Origin: Oscillospiraceae bacterium
GTDB lineage: Bacteria > Bacillota > Clostridia > Oscillospirales > UBA644
Assembly: GCA_902783255.1 (NCBI GenBank)
Contig: CACZQB010000058.1
Coordinates: forward strand, 1 to 64,000
DNA length: 64,000 nt
Direction: 5' to 3'
In this document: positions 35,124-42,923 of the stretch, one piece after another
How the letters are laid out: every line of letters starts with the position of its first letter
Position numbering within the stretch: position 1 is the first letter of the stretch
Made by a program: the position numbers and the translations under genes
Notes under the pieces: model-generated
The model's database searches: none
Told to the model about the DNA's origin: nothing
What the model saw: the letters and a program-made list of their open reading frames with translations, nothing else

Positions 35124-36110
35124 ATGAGTATTAGAATAGGTATATACGGCTACGGAAATCTGGGCAGGGGAGTGGAGAGCGCTATCTGCCAGAATCCCGA
35201 TATGACGTTGGCTGCCGTTTTCACAAGGCGCGACCCCGCTTCAGTTTCGCTTGCAACGGCAGACGTACCTGTCGTTTCTGCTTCCGATGTTGAAAAATAT
35301 GTCGGTAAGATAGATGTTATGATCATCTGCGGCGGCAGCGCAACCGACTTGCCGATTCAAACGCCGTATCTTGCAAAATATTTCCCTGTAATAGACAGCT
35401 TTGATACTCATGCCAAGATCCCCGATCATTTCTCCAATGTCGATGCTGCTGCGAAAGAAGGCAAACATACAGCAATGATCTCTGTCGGCTGGGATCCCGG
35501 TATGTTTTCTCTCAGCCGTTTTTACGCCTCTGCGATCCTTCCCGACGGTGAAGACTATACTTTCTGGGGTAAAGGCGTTAGTCAGGGCCATTCGGATGCA
35601 ATTCGCAGAATTGACGGTGTGCTTGACGCAAAACAGTATACCGTTCCCGTCCAAGAGGCGCTCAATGCAGTCAGAAGCGGTTCAGCTCCCAAACTTACTA
35701 CGCGGCAAAAACATACGCGCGAATGCTTTGTTGTGGCAAAACCCGGCGCAGATCTGAAACGTATCGAAAACGAAATCAAAACAATGCCGAATTATTTTGC
35801 GGACTATGATACGACCGTTCATTTTATTTCCATGGAAGAATTGAAACGCGATCACAGCGAAATCCCTCACGGAGGTTTTGTTATAAGAACAGGAAGAACA
35901 GGCAAAAACGGTGATCACAGGCATGTTATCGAATACAGCCTCAAGCTCGATTCTAACCCTGAATTTACATCCTCGGTTCTCATTGCTTATGCAAGAGCGG
36001 TTTTCCGTCTTCAAAACGAGGGCAATTTCGGCTGTAAAACCGTTTTCGACATCCCGCCCGTTTATCTTTCCTCAAAACCCTTGTCGGAAATAATCAAAAA
36101 TCTTCTGTGA
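35124..36110 (+). CDS. ddh: meso-Diaminopimelate D-dehydrogenase
   Basis: Makes meso-diaminopimelate directly from tetrahydrodipicolinate, ammonia and NADPH, supplying lysine and peptidoglycan precursors in one step. It has 328 residues. The N-terminal Rossmann fold is IGIYGYGNLGRGVE, and the family landmarks MISVGWDPGMFSL (near 124), WGKGVSQGHSDAIRR (near 149) and HGGFVIRTG (near 250) are present. ATG 35124 follows CGGAGTG; the frame continues upstream through the promoter and was not used. It is monocistronic with a strong terminator. Presence of Ddh implies the short dehydrogenase route is available to this organism. Confidence 0.95.
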   Translation: MSIRIGIYGYGNLGRGVESAICQNPDMTLAAVFTRRDPASVSLATADVPVVSASDVEKYVGKIDVMIICGGSATDLPIQTPYLAKYFPVIDSFDTHAKIPDHFSNVDAAAKEGKHTAMISVGWDPGMFSLSRFYASAILPDGEDYTFWGKGVSQGHSDAIRRIDGVLDAKQYTVPVQEALNAVRSGSAPKLTTRQKHTRECFVVAKPGADLKRIENEIKTMPNYFADYDTTVHFISMEELKRDHSEIPHGGFVIRTGRTGKNGDHRHVIEYSLKLDSNPEFTSSVLIAYARAVFRLQNEGNFGCKTVFDIPPVYLSSKPLSEIIKNLL

Positions 36111-36135
36111 TACTCTGTATATCTCGCTGTTTTTA

Positions 36136-36184
36136 AATTCTCCGCCCGTGCCGACCGACGCAGGGCGGAGAATTACATTTTTTG
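36136..36184 (+). terminator. Terminator of ddh
   Basis: A 12-bp perfect stem AATTCTCCGCCC/GGGCGGAGAATT (36136-36147, 36163-36174) followed shortly by six T. Confidence 0.88.
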
Positions 36185-36257
36185 CGGTTTGTTTATTTTG
36201 AACAAAAAAATACAACTATATAAGTGATTTTTTTTTCAATTTATATTAAAAAGGCTA

Positions 36258-36286
36258 TTGACAATATTCGTCGGATATGCTATAAT
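36258..36286 (+). promoter_or_regulatory. Sigma-A promoter of secreted-protein module A
   Basis: TTGACA (36258-36263), 17 bp, TATAAT (36281-36286). The bases around the -10 (ATGCTATAATAA) match those before the island's ATPase gene. Confidence 0.85.
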
Positions 36287-36389
36287 AATAGCGAAAACAG
36301 AGAAATGCCGTTGCGAAAACCGAAATTTGAAAAGTTTTCTATGACGGGAGTTGTTTTGTGTATATTTAAAAGAAAGGATGTTCGTTCCT

Positions 36390-36734
36390 ATGAAAAAATT
36401 CAAGGCAATAACTGCAGTAATTATGGTTGTTTCCGTTCTGGCGATATGTTCGTTAAGCGCATACGGCGCGATGATGACTATTTCTTGCTCTACAAGCGTT
36501 ATATGGAACATTCCTGAGACACAGGCATATGCGAAAACATCAACTTACGCCCCTTCGGCATCTCATTATTATGCTGATGCGTGGATTGAAAGCAATACTG
36601 AAGATTATAGATACGCATATGCTTTTTTTACTACAGGAGGTAGTAACTCGGTTTCAACAGACTGGGTATCTGTTTCTTACGATCTTCCTCTTCCACTTAT
36701 TACGGATAAAGGCGGTCACTGGTGGACCAACTGA
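36390..36734 (+). CDS. Small secreted Tyr/Trp/Ser-rich protein, module A
   Basis: A 114-residue protein with a clear Sec signal peptide (two Lys, then a hydrophobic stretch to about residue 25, cleavage after an AYGA-like site). The mature ~88 residues are rich in Tyr, Ser, Thr and Trp, contain the stretch SASHYYADAWIESNTEDYRY, end GGHWWTN, and look all-beta. Size and composition recall lactococcin-972-type bacteriocins, but I cannot confirm family membership. AAAGGA lies upstream; ATG 36390 was preferred to ATG 36378, which abuts it. A hairpin separates it from the downstream double permease. It could be an antimicrobial peptide, a signal or a substrate/sensor partner of that transporter. 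Confidence 0.65.
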   Translation: MKKFKAITAVIMVVSVLAICSLSAYGAMMTISCSTSVIWNIPETQAYAKTSTYAPSASHYYADAWIESNTEDYRYAYAFFTTGGSNSVSTDWVSVSYDLPLPLITDKGGHWWTN

Positions 36735-36768
36735 TCATCAGTTTTTTATTCGAATTGCAAAGTACATT

Positions 36769-36793
36769 CCGCATCTGCGTATTGCGGATGCGG
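36769..36793 (+). other. Intercistronic hairpin, module A
   Basis: 7-bp stem CCGCATC/GATGCGG with an 11-nt loop between the secreted-protein gene and the permease gene, with no T run. Confidence 0.5.
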
Positions 36794-36819
36794 ATATTTC
36801 AAATTAAATGAGGTCGAAC

Positions 36820-39267
36820 ATGAAAAGTATTATTTCCGATATTTGGTCAGGCATTAAAAAATCTCCGTTTCTCTTCTTTTTCATATTTATACAGATCGTT
36901 ATCACGAGCGTAGTCTTATATTCTATGCTCGCTACTTTTTATTGGACCGAAGAGCAGACTGCAACGGCGCAGACTCAACTGCGTGATAATGAATTTTTAA
37001 GACCTGTTTCCTATCCGGGCGCTCCGAATAAAATTGTCCGTTTGGTGCTGTCTTCCGTTTATTATAGTACAAACCTCGAGAAAGATAAACGTGAAAACCT
37101 CTTGTTTTTTTATAAAATCGACTCTTTTTATAAAGACCTTAAAGAAGACTCGGATATCACGCCTCTTGTATGTTCGATTTTTTATCCAATCGTGTTACGC
37201 GAGCCAAAAGAATGGGAGGAAGCGGATAAAACAAGGGAAGGCAACGGCTTATTATACAGCGAAGTCAGCACTTGGCATCCTTTTGATAACGTCAAAGCGC
37301 TTGTCGTAGGTTCAAATTATCTTGAATATTTTGCCGTAAAACTCAGTGAGGGAGAGTATTTTAAAGAAGAAGATTATCTTTATGAGGGCGATTACGTCCC
37401 GGTTCTGATGGGTAGCGTTTATAAAAAGTATTATAAAGTCGGAGATGAATTTGACGGGATGCTTCACTCCTCTGAAACAAAATTCAAGGTCGTCGGATTT
37501 ATTTCGGAAGGACAGTATTTTAACGCAGCCGCTTCGTATTCTTCTGTTGAAAAATATGATAATTATATCGTAGTCCCCGATTTGGAAAAAGACCTTGACG
37601 GGTGCCTTGCAGCTAAACGTTCCGACCTTTTTACTGCAAGGTTTATCTCCGCTTATTATGCGTGCGAACCTCAGAAACTCGATGACGTCAAAGCTACAAT
37701 AAATACTCTTCTCGAAAAACACGGCTTAGGCGATTATTTTTACGCTTTCAGGTGCCGCAGTCAGTCGGAGCTGGCGAGCAACTACGTTGATAAACTTTCA
37801 ATAAGCATTGCCGCATGTATCGCAACGCTGCTGTTTTCTCTTTTCAGCTTCATTTTCACCATGCTCTATAAGATCGACGACAATATCAAAAATTACGCTA
37901 TACGCATGGTAGTGGGCGAAACTTATGCGAATATCTCTTTTCGGTATTTGTTTGAGTCTTTTATCGTTTTCTTCCTCGGCCAGCTTACCGGATATTTTGC
38001 GTTTAAGATATATTCGGTTTATTCCTTTATTTATGAAGGTTACAAATATCTCGAAGAGCCGACGTTAAAAACAGGGCTTCTTCTCAATATAGCTTTTTAT
38101 ATAATTACTGCTGTAATTCTGAGTATTTGCGTAAATGTAAAATTGAGAACGTATTCTCTTGCAACGCTTATAAGAGGCAACGAGGTGAAAAGAGAAAAAC
38201 GAATCCCGCTTTACAGAGTAGTTATCTTCATCATGCTTGCCATAGTCGGCGTATTCGGAATGTTTATCGCGAGCTACAAAGTTGCGGACGCAAGGATAGA
38301 TGTTTACTATACGGGATTTTTTACTAAAAACGTAAAAAATGTGAGTGTAAACAGATACTCCGATCCCGACGCTCCCGAAGTTGTCATAAATATAGACGAG
38401 ATCGGTGAAAAAGCCGATAATGCGGTGATTTTCAGATTTGCCGACACGCGATACAGGGGCGACGATCTGTTGGATGAAAGAGGAATTTACTATAACGGAT
38501 ATATCGATTCCGTAAATATGCTCGAAGGCAGATTCTTTACCCCGGAGGAAACCGCTTCGGAGAATAATGATATCGCAGTCGTCGGAAAAGAAGTTTATAA
38601 ATACGTAACGTTTGATGAGAAAGGAAACGCGTATTATTACAGCGATTATTTGGAAAAAAACTTCCGTGTTATAGGCGTTATGGGCAAAGAAGACCAGTCC
38701 ACCTCCATAGACCTGATGGTGCTCTTTCCGATAAAAACTGCGATAGGGGTATTGGGCCCGGAAGGTAATTACTACATAGACGGAAAAGACAAGCAGATCG
38801 TTGATAATCTTGAAAAAGCGTTTATCAGCCATGCCGTTCCTACCGCAAACGTATCCTCTTTTAAATTCACTCCTCGTATAACGGTGGAAGCCCCCGCCGA
38901 CATACTTATTATGCTGCTGATAATAATCATCATAAACTCGATGGTATTCTGTTTTTATTACGTATCCAAGCAGGGTCATATCCATGCGGTAAAGAAGATA
39001 ATAGGATACTCTAAAACGATGATATTGACCGATACCTTTACGGACTTTCTCTTACTCTCGCTCGGCGCATTCGTAGCGGGCAACGCGTTAGTCGTTTTGC
39101 TGAAAGAAACGTTATTTGCAAACGTTCAGCTTTTCTCGATATATATGCTCGACCCATTCGTAATACTCGTTTCTCTCGCCGGGGTGATCCTCCTTACGGT
39201 GTTCCTTTCCGTAATCGCCGTAACAAAGACCTTCGCCTCCGGCAATATGAACCAATACAGATCGTAA
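36820..39267 (+). CDS. Full-length double FtsX/MacB-type ABC permease, module A
   Basis: An 815-residue permease built from two FtsX units. Unit 1 is helix 1 (about 15-38), a ~280-residue outer domain, and three helices (about 330-450) ending in LIRGNEV. Unit 2 has a helix at about 470-490, a second outer domain of MacB core type (EGRFFTPEETAS, IAVVGKEVYKYV), and three terminal helices after TVEAPADILIMLL. The duplication resembles BceB/MacB-like and bacteriocin-associated 7TM proteins. ATG 36820 with GAGGT upstream was preferred to ATG 36808. A close paralogue lies at 46747-49221. It needs an ATPase, probably that at 46017. Likely roles are export of, or immunity to, the adjacent secreted protein. 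Confidence 0.82.
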   Translation: MKSIISDIWSGIKKSPFLFFFIFIQIVITSVVLYSMLATFYWTEEQTATAQTQLRDNEFLRPVSYPGAPNKIVRLVLSSVYYSTNLEKDKRENLLFFYKIDSFYKDLKEDSDITPLVCSIFYPIVLREPKEWEEADKTREGNGLLYSEVSTWHPFDNVKALVVGSNYLEYFAVKLSEGEYFKEEDYLYEGDYVPVLMGSVYKKYYKVGDEFDGMLHSSETKFKVVGFISEGQYFNAAASYSSVEKYDNYIVVPDLEKDLDGCLAAKRSDLFTARFISAYYACEPQKLDDVKATINTLLEKHGLGDYFYAFRCRSQSELASNYVDKLSISIAACIATLLFSLFSFIFTMLYKIDDNIKNYAIRMVVGETYANISFRYLFESFIVFFLGQLTGYFAFKIYSVYSFIYEGYKYLEEPTLKTGLLLNIAFYIITAVILSICVNVKLRTYSLATLIRGNEVKREKRIPLYRVVIFIMLAIVGVFGMFIASYKVADARIDVYYTGFFTKNVKNVSVNRYSDPDAPEVVINIDEIGEKADNAVIFRFADTRYRGDDLLDERGIYYNGYIDSVNMLEGRFFTPEETASENNDIAVVGKEVYKYVTFDEKGNAYYYSDYLEKNFRVIGVMGKEDQSTSIDLMVLFPIKTAIGVLGPEGNYYIDGKDKQIVDNLEKAFISHAVPTANVSSFKFTPRITVEAPADILIMLLIIIIINSMVFCFYYVSKQGHIHAVKKIIGYSKTMILTDTFTDFLLLSLGAFVAGNALVVLLKETLFANVQLFSIYMLDPFVILVSLAGVILLTVFLSVIAVTKTFASGNMNQYRS

Positions 39268-39304
39268 ACGTAAACGACACATAAGAATAAATATTATTCC
39301 AAAA

Positions 39305-39335
39305 AGCCCCGATCGGAAAAAAGTTGATCGGGGCT
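39305..39335 (+). terminator. Terminator-like hairpin after module A
   Basis: A 10-bp stem AGCCCCGATC/GATCGGGGCT with an 11-nt loop; the following T run is short. Confidence 0.6.
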
Positions 39336-39381
39336 CTGTTTCAAATGACGGTCAATATCGACACTTTCTGAATAGTGTCTC

Positions 39382-39410
39382 TTGACTTTCCTGTAAAGTG
39401 ATCTTATACT
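39382..39410 (+). promoter_or_regulatory. Promoter of the deleted module B
   Basis: TTGACT (39382-39387), 17 bp, TATACT (39405-39410). It now leads into a deletion scar through about 130 nt of sequence with no recognised gene. Confidence 0.55.
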
Positions 39411-39542
39411 TTGATCGGAAACAAAGTCAACTCATTTCGGATCATAACGATCCCGTTTCCTGCTCGCGTAACGGAACGGAGATCGAGCCGGCTGATAATT
39501 CGGATCTGGGCTTGACGAGGTTTTTAAAATGATGGTGCTTAT

Positions 39543-39799
39543 ATGCACAAATTAAAAAACATCATTATTGCGTTACTCTTAATAACAGTAATTATGTATA
39601 TATAATTTATGCCTTCGATCGCACGTCGAGCGCGCTCATTGGCTTCTGGATGACCTTACCGGTATTCGGTATTCAGATAAGAATGATATATCCTCTCATG
39701 CTTGTTATGAACATCGTCTTTCTTGCGATCGTCGCTCTCATGGCGTATATCTCCTCTTCAAAACTCAACACCGCCGAAATAATAAAAGGAAAGGAATAA
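39543..39799 (+). pseudogene. Deletion scar: secreted-protein signal peptide fused to permease tail (module B)
   Basis: Starting at ATG 39543 the sequence encodes HKLKNIIIALLLITVIM, a recognisable relative of the signal peptides at 40120 and 42496, and stops at TAA 39603-39605. In the next frame the sequence continues as the last ~65 residues of a half-permease (YIIYAFDR, then LIGFWMTLPVFG and finally TAEIIKGKE, stop 39797-39799), closely matching the tails at 42174 and 44471. The join falls in the repeat-like string TTATGTATATATAA. One deletion therefore removed the mature secreted protein and nearly all of the permease. Neither remnant should be functional. Confidence 0.8.
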
Positions 39800-39916
39800 T
39801 AGTAAAGTGATCCGTCATAATCGGATCTGAAAGTAAATCCACACTTCCTTTCGTCAAAATAACCAAAAAATACGCATTATTGCAGTCATTTTTTTAATAT
39901 ATGTAAATATAATATA

Positions 39917-39946
39917 TTGACACGCGGTATCTTCATGTGTTATAAT
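39917..39946 (+). promoter_or_regulatory. Promoter of module C
   Basis: TTGACA (39917-39922), 18 bp, TATAAT (39941-39946); the same arrangement is conserved in module D. Confidence 0.85.
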
Positions 39947-39976
39947 GTAATCAACAAACGAAAGGTGGTGACGGGA

Positions 39977-40075
39977 ATGAATGTTAAGATTTCCATTAAA
40001 GAAAAAAGACGTAAGCTCATGCCCCGGACCTCCGGATGGACAGGTCGGCGCAGAGTGGATATCTCTGTGCCTTAA
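39977..40075 (+). CDS. Conserved leader ORF, module C (32 aa; overlapping 34-aa frame)
   Basis: ATG 39977 follows AAGGTGGTGA and opens a 32-codon frame (MNVKISIKEKRRKLM...). A second ATG at 39981 opens a 34-codon frame ending at 40085 with CPGPPDGQVGAEWISLCLN-like content, which looks more protein-like by composition. Both frames are open in both module copies, and the two base changes in this stretch give one silent and one replacement change in either frame, so I cannot decide which is used. It may be a regulatory leader peptide for the secreted-protein gene, which starts 44 nt after this stop. It could also be an RNA element only. Confidence 0.4.
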   Translation: MNVKISIKEKRRKLMPRTSGWTGRRRVDISVP

Positions 40076-40113
40076 TGTAAATTAAATTACATCATTTAAC
40101 TGTAATCAGGAGG
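40075..40113 (+). promoter_or_regulatory. Possible alternative-hairpin switch before the secreted-protein ribosome site, module C
   Basis: TTACAT/ATTACA (40086-40092) can pair either with ATGTAA upstream (40075-40080) or with TGTAAT downstream (40101-40106). The downstream pairing ends one base before AGGAGG (40108-40113). The region is identical in module D. Confidence 0.35.
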
Positions 40114-40119
40114 TAAAAT

Positions 40120-40467
40120 ATGCGAAAACTTAAAAATATCGTAATTTCGGTTTTGTTGATAGCCGTGATCGCTGTCGGTGTTTCCGCGGTCTTTTGCGCC
40201 CAAAACAGAAGCGGATATGTTCAGTGTGCGGAGGCTAATGCAACTTTTACTCCCGCAAAAATACCGTATTTAACTGTTTATGCACGTTACATTGGGGCTA
40301 ATATGACCACGCAGTTTAGAACTGTTGTTGCGTTGAATTATAATAATGAAGGTTGGCAATACGATGAGGGCAATTGGTCCTTTTCAGAATCAGAAGCTTT
40401 GATTACCCAAAGACCTGCCTATAATACTGATTCGTATAACTGGAGTCATTATACTGAAATATCTTAA
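40120..40467 (+). CDS. Small secreted protein, module C
   Basis: A 115-residue protein with a Sec signal peptide (RKLKNIVISVLLIAVIAVG) and likely cleavage near residue 23-27. Cys26 and Cys36 flank a short NRSGYVQ segment shared with module D. The mature part is Tyr/Trp/Asn-rich, appears all-beta (VYARY, VALNYNN, WSFSE) and differs strongly from its module D counterpart, although spaced positions such as PAK.PY, VALNYNN and the W near the end are kept. AGGAGG precedes the ATG. The cognate half-permease follows after a hairpin. A bacteriocin-like or signalling role is inferred from context. Confidence 0.65.
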   Translation: MRKLKNIVISVLLIAVIAVGVSAVFCAQNRSGYVQCAEANATFTPAKIPYLTVYARYIGANMTTQFRTVVALNYNNEGWQYDEGNWSFSESEALITQRPAYNTDSYNWSHYTEIS

Positions 40468-40492
40468 ACCAACTCCTTGACTACCTCAAAAA

Positions 40493-40524
40493 GGCAAGTC
40501 ACCGTTTTTATTCGGTGGCTTGCC
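40493..40524 (+). other. Intercistronic hairpin, module C
   Basis: A 12-bp stem (one G-T pair), GGCAAGTCACCG with CGGTGGCTTGCC, 8-nt loop, no T run. It separates the secreted-protein gene from the permease gene. Confidence 0.65.
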
Positions 40525-40590
40525 GATAAAATAGAATAACTGTGAAATTGCTTTATAGATTTTCATATATTTACAAGGAAGTGAGCTCTC

Positions 40591-42174
40591 ATGTTTCGCC
40601 ATTATCTGTCCGATGCCATAAAAAACATAAAATCGAACATCACTCTGGCTGTAATCGTTGCTCTGCTTTTTACATTTCTTATTCAGATACTTAGCTATTC
40701 TTTTGCATGGGTAACCTATAATTTCTGGTTCACGGAAATAAGTAATTCGGGTTTAACAAACGAATCATACATAGAATATTCCGTTTATTCCGTTCGCATC
40801 ACAAACGAAGAATATATGATGAACTTGTCCAATGTGTTCAATTCTGGTAAGCTTGTGCCCGATTCTTCAGATCCTACAATACTCAGGGTTGTTCCTTTTA
40901 CGGAGGAAGAACAGACAGAGCATGATGCTGCCATAGCGGCTATTGTTGAATCATACGACATTCTGACTGAAAAGCTGAAGGCAATAGACGGTTACATTTT
41001 ATCGGAAAGAAGTTTCGGAGCTGGTTTTAGTTCGGATGACAGTCGTGCATACGAGCTGTCTACCGAAGTGCAGCGTGCTGAAAATACTGGACGTGAGATA
41101 ATTAATTCGTTTCTCATGCAGGAAGAGGCGACAGGGTTTTATTCAAGTTTGGGATACACGATGGAACAGATCCGCGGGTTTTGCCACTACAACGCTGCCA
41201 GAATCGATGTAGATTCAATACTTTTGGAAGGGTTGACCTATTGTAAAGGGGAAGGGTTTACGGAAGAAAATCTCAGATTTGATTATACAATCAGTCCGGA
41301 AGGACAGCTGCCCGTTATTCCGATTGTAATGGGCTACAGCTTTATGCAGTATTATGATATCGGAGACATTATAAACCATCCTGATGGTCCATATTATCTT
41401 GAAAATGACGATGGAAACAGAGTTGAAGATCAGAACCATGCAAGCTATGTTATTGTCGGTTTTCTGAACGAAAATACAAATCTGGAAGATAGACCGGGAC
41501 AAAGAACAAATGTGGATGATTTTATTATTATTCCGAAAGTTCCGAATACTTCCGAATATTTCCCTGAGGAACCCAAAAAATCGCAGGCAAGAGATTTCTA
41601 TAAAGGAATTTCCCGTTATTTCATTTATGTTGAAAAGGATAATGAACAGCAAACTATCGAAGCGTTGTCGAAAGCATTTGCTGAGGATGATTTATTAGGT
41701 ACGAATACGCGTTTGAATGAAAATGAACAGGTAAACGCTGTATACAAACAGATGTATAAAAAAAGAATGATAAATTTCGGGCTGATTGCAGGTGTAGTGT
41801 TGGCGTTTTGTGTTACTGTAATTATAGTTATCATTATAAACAAATTTAATAACAGCACAAAAGATATCGCGATCCACCGTCTTGTCGGAGCCACGTCCGG
41901 CGACGTCGTCCGCACTTATGTCCTTGAATTTGCGATATATCTTCTTTGCGCCGATATTTTATCGCATTATGTATATATTATCTACGCCTTTGATCCCGCC
42001 TCGGCTGCGCTTATCGGCTTCTGGATGACTCTTCCCGTAAACGGAGTGGAGATCCGTATGATATATCCTCTCATGCTCGCAATGAACGTCGTATTTCTTG
42101 CTATCGTTGCGCTTATAGCCTATATCTGCTCTTCAAAACTCGATACCGCCGAAATAATAAAGGGAAAGGAATAA
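40591..42174 (+). CDS. Half-size FtsX-like permease, module C
   Basis: A 527-residue membrane protein with one FtsX unit. Helix 1 (about 16-40, FTFLIQILSYSFAWVTYNFW) is followed by an outer domain of about 350 residues and three C-terminal helices starting near FGLIAGVVLAFCVTVIIVIII. It ends TAEIIKGKE, which corresponds to the mid-point LIRGNEV of the full-length permeases. Helix 1 and the C-terminal third are close to those of the module D permease, whereas the outer domain is divergent. No second-half gene follows here; instead the next gene is the module D leader. It might pair with the half-permease at 44475. ATG 40591 follows AAGGAAGTGAG. Confidence 0.78.
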   Translation: MFRHYLSDAIKNIKSNITLAVIVALLFTFLIQILSYSFAWVTYNFWFTEISNSGLTNESYIEYSVYSVRITNEEYMMNLSNVFNSGKLVPDSSDPTILRVVPFTEEEQTEHDAAIAAIVESYDILTEKLKAIDGYILSERSFGAGFSSDDSRAYELSTEVQRAENTGREIINSFLMQEEATGFYSSLGYTMEQIRGFCHYNAARIDVDSILLEGLTYCKGEGFTEENLRFDYTISPEGQLPVIPIVMGYSFMQYYDIGDIINHPDGPYYLENDDGNRVEDQNHASYVIVGFLNENTNLEDRPGQRTNVDDFIIIPKVPNTSEYFPEEPKKSQARDFYKGISRYFIYVEKDNEQQTIEALSKAFAEDDLLGTNTRLNENEQVNAVYKQMYKKRMINFGLIAGVVLAFCVTVIIVIIINKFNNSTKDIAIHRLVGATSGDVVRTYVLEFAIYLLCADILSHYVYIIYAFDPASAALIGFWMTLPVNGVEIRMIYPLMLAMNVVFLAIVALIAYICSSKLDTAEIIKGKE

Positions 42175-42292
42175 TAGTAAAGTGATCCGTCATAATCGGA
42201 TCTGAAAGTAAATCCACACTGTATTTCGTCAAAATAACCAAAAATTACGCATTATTGCAGTCATTTTTTTTAATATATGTGAATATAATATA

Positions 42293-42322
42293 TTGACACG
42301 CGGTATCTTTTCGTGTTATAAT
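42293..42322 (+). promoter_or_regulatory. Promoter of module D
   Basis: TTGACA (42293-42298), 18 bp, TATAAT (42317-42322). Confidence 0.85.
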
Positions 42323-42352
42323 ATAAGCGATAAACGAAAGGTGGTGACGGGA

Positions 42353-42451
42353 ATGAATGTTAAGATTTCCATTAAAGAAAAAAGACGTAAGCTCATGCCC
42401 CGAACCTCCGGATGGACAGGTCGGCGCGGAGTGGATATCTCTGTGCCTTAA
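42353..42451 (+). CDS. Conserved leader ORF, module D (32 aa; overlapping 34-aa frame)
   Basis: Second copy of the leader at 39977. It has two overlapping frames (ATG 42353 and ATG 42357, the latter ending at 42461) and the same AAGGTGGTGA ribosome site. In the 32-codon frame one Arg becomes Gly; in the 34-codon frame one Gly becomes Glu. The hairpin GCGC-GGAG/CTCTGTGC within it keeps its pairing through an A-T to G-T change. The same switch-like elements precede the secreted-protein ribosome site (42451-42489). Confidence 0.4.
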   Translation: MNVKISIKEKRRKLMPRTSGWTGRRGVDISVP

Positions 42452-42495
42452 TGTAAATTAAATTACATCATTTAACTGTAATCAGGAGGTAAAAA

Positions 42496-42849
42496 ATGCG
42501 TAAACTAAAAAATATAGTAATTTCGGTTTTGTTGATAGCCGTTATTGCCGTCGGTGTTTCCGCGGTATTTTGCGCTCAGAACAGAAGCGGATATATTCAG
42601 TGTACAAACTCGTATGGAGTTTTTGTGCCAGCAAAAATGCCGTATATAGATGTGTATGCCGAGTATACAGGATATTTTATGACAACATCATTTCAAACAC
42701 ATGTCGCTTTGAACTATAATAACGTTGAGTTGCTTGAAGATGACGGAGATGTAAGCTATTCTTTTTCGTGGGCACAAATTATCAAACAACCCGCATATGC
42801 TACTGACTATTTTACATGGACGCAAAATTGTGAAATGTTTGACAATTAA
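42496..42849 (+). CDS. Small secreted protein, module D
   Basis: A 117-residue paralogue of the module C protein. The first 36 residues (signal peptide, Cys26, NRSGYIQ, Cys36) are identical except one Val/Ile change, whereas the mature ~80 residues are mostly different. PAKMPY, VALNYNN, a SFSWAQI block and the QPAYATD motif remain aligned. It is Tyr/Trp/Phe-rich and probably all-beta. AGGAGG at 42484 precedes the ATG. A 16-bp perfect hairpin follows and then the cognate permease. Function as in module C: unproven, bacteriocin-like or signalling by context. Confidence 0.65.
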   Translation: MRKLKNIVISVLLIAVIAVGVSAVFCAQNRSGYIQCTNSYGVFVPAKMPYIDVYAEYTGYFMTTSFQTHVALNYNNVELLEDDGDVSYSFSWAQIIKQPAYATDYFTWTQNCEMFDN

Positions 42850-42871
42850 GCCTAGTAATTGGATTTACAAA

Positions 42872-42907
42872 ATATGGAAAGATGCATTTGAATGCATCTT
42901 TCCATAT
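42872..42907 (+). other. Intercistronic hairpin, module D
   Basis: A perfect 16-bp stem (42872-42887 with 42892-42907) and TTGA loop, directly before the permease ribosome site; no T run, so attenuation or RNA protection. Confidence 0.8.
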
Positions 42908-42923
42908 CAGAGGGAGAATTAAT

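Larger units (their letters stand above)
39771..40227 (+). repeat. Direct repeat, copy 1 (457 bp)
   Basis: Covers the last codons of a permease, the intergenic region, promoter, leader ORF, ribosome site and signal-peptide codons of the following module. By eye about 25 differences from copy 2 at 42146-42603. Similarity ends abruptly where the mature secreted protein begins. Confidence 0.85.
42146..42603 (+). repeat. Direct repeat, copy 2 (458 bp)
   Basis: Second copy of the unit at 39771-40227: end of the permease, intergenic DNA, promoter, leader ORF and signal-peptide codons. Similarity is lost at the first codons of the mature secreted protein. Confidence 0.85.

Noticed and set aside
36304-36517. 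A short open frame overlapping the start of the module A secreted protein in another frame
   Set aside because: It has no ribosome site, and the overlapping frame has a clear signal peptide and start.
38065-38985. A 306-codon open frame on the minus strand inside the module A permease gene
   Set aside because: It is antisense to a well-supported permease, has no ribosome site or domain and its composition mirrors the codon bias of the opposite strand.
36390-42849. Firm assignment of the secreted proteins to the lactococcin 972 family
   Set aside because: Size, signal peptide, composition and gene context agree, but no diagnostic motif could be aligned with confidence by eye.
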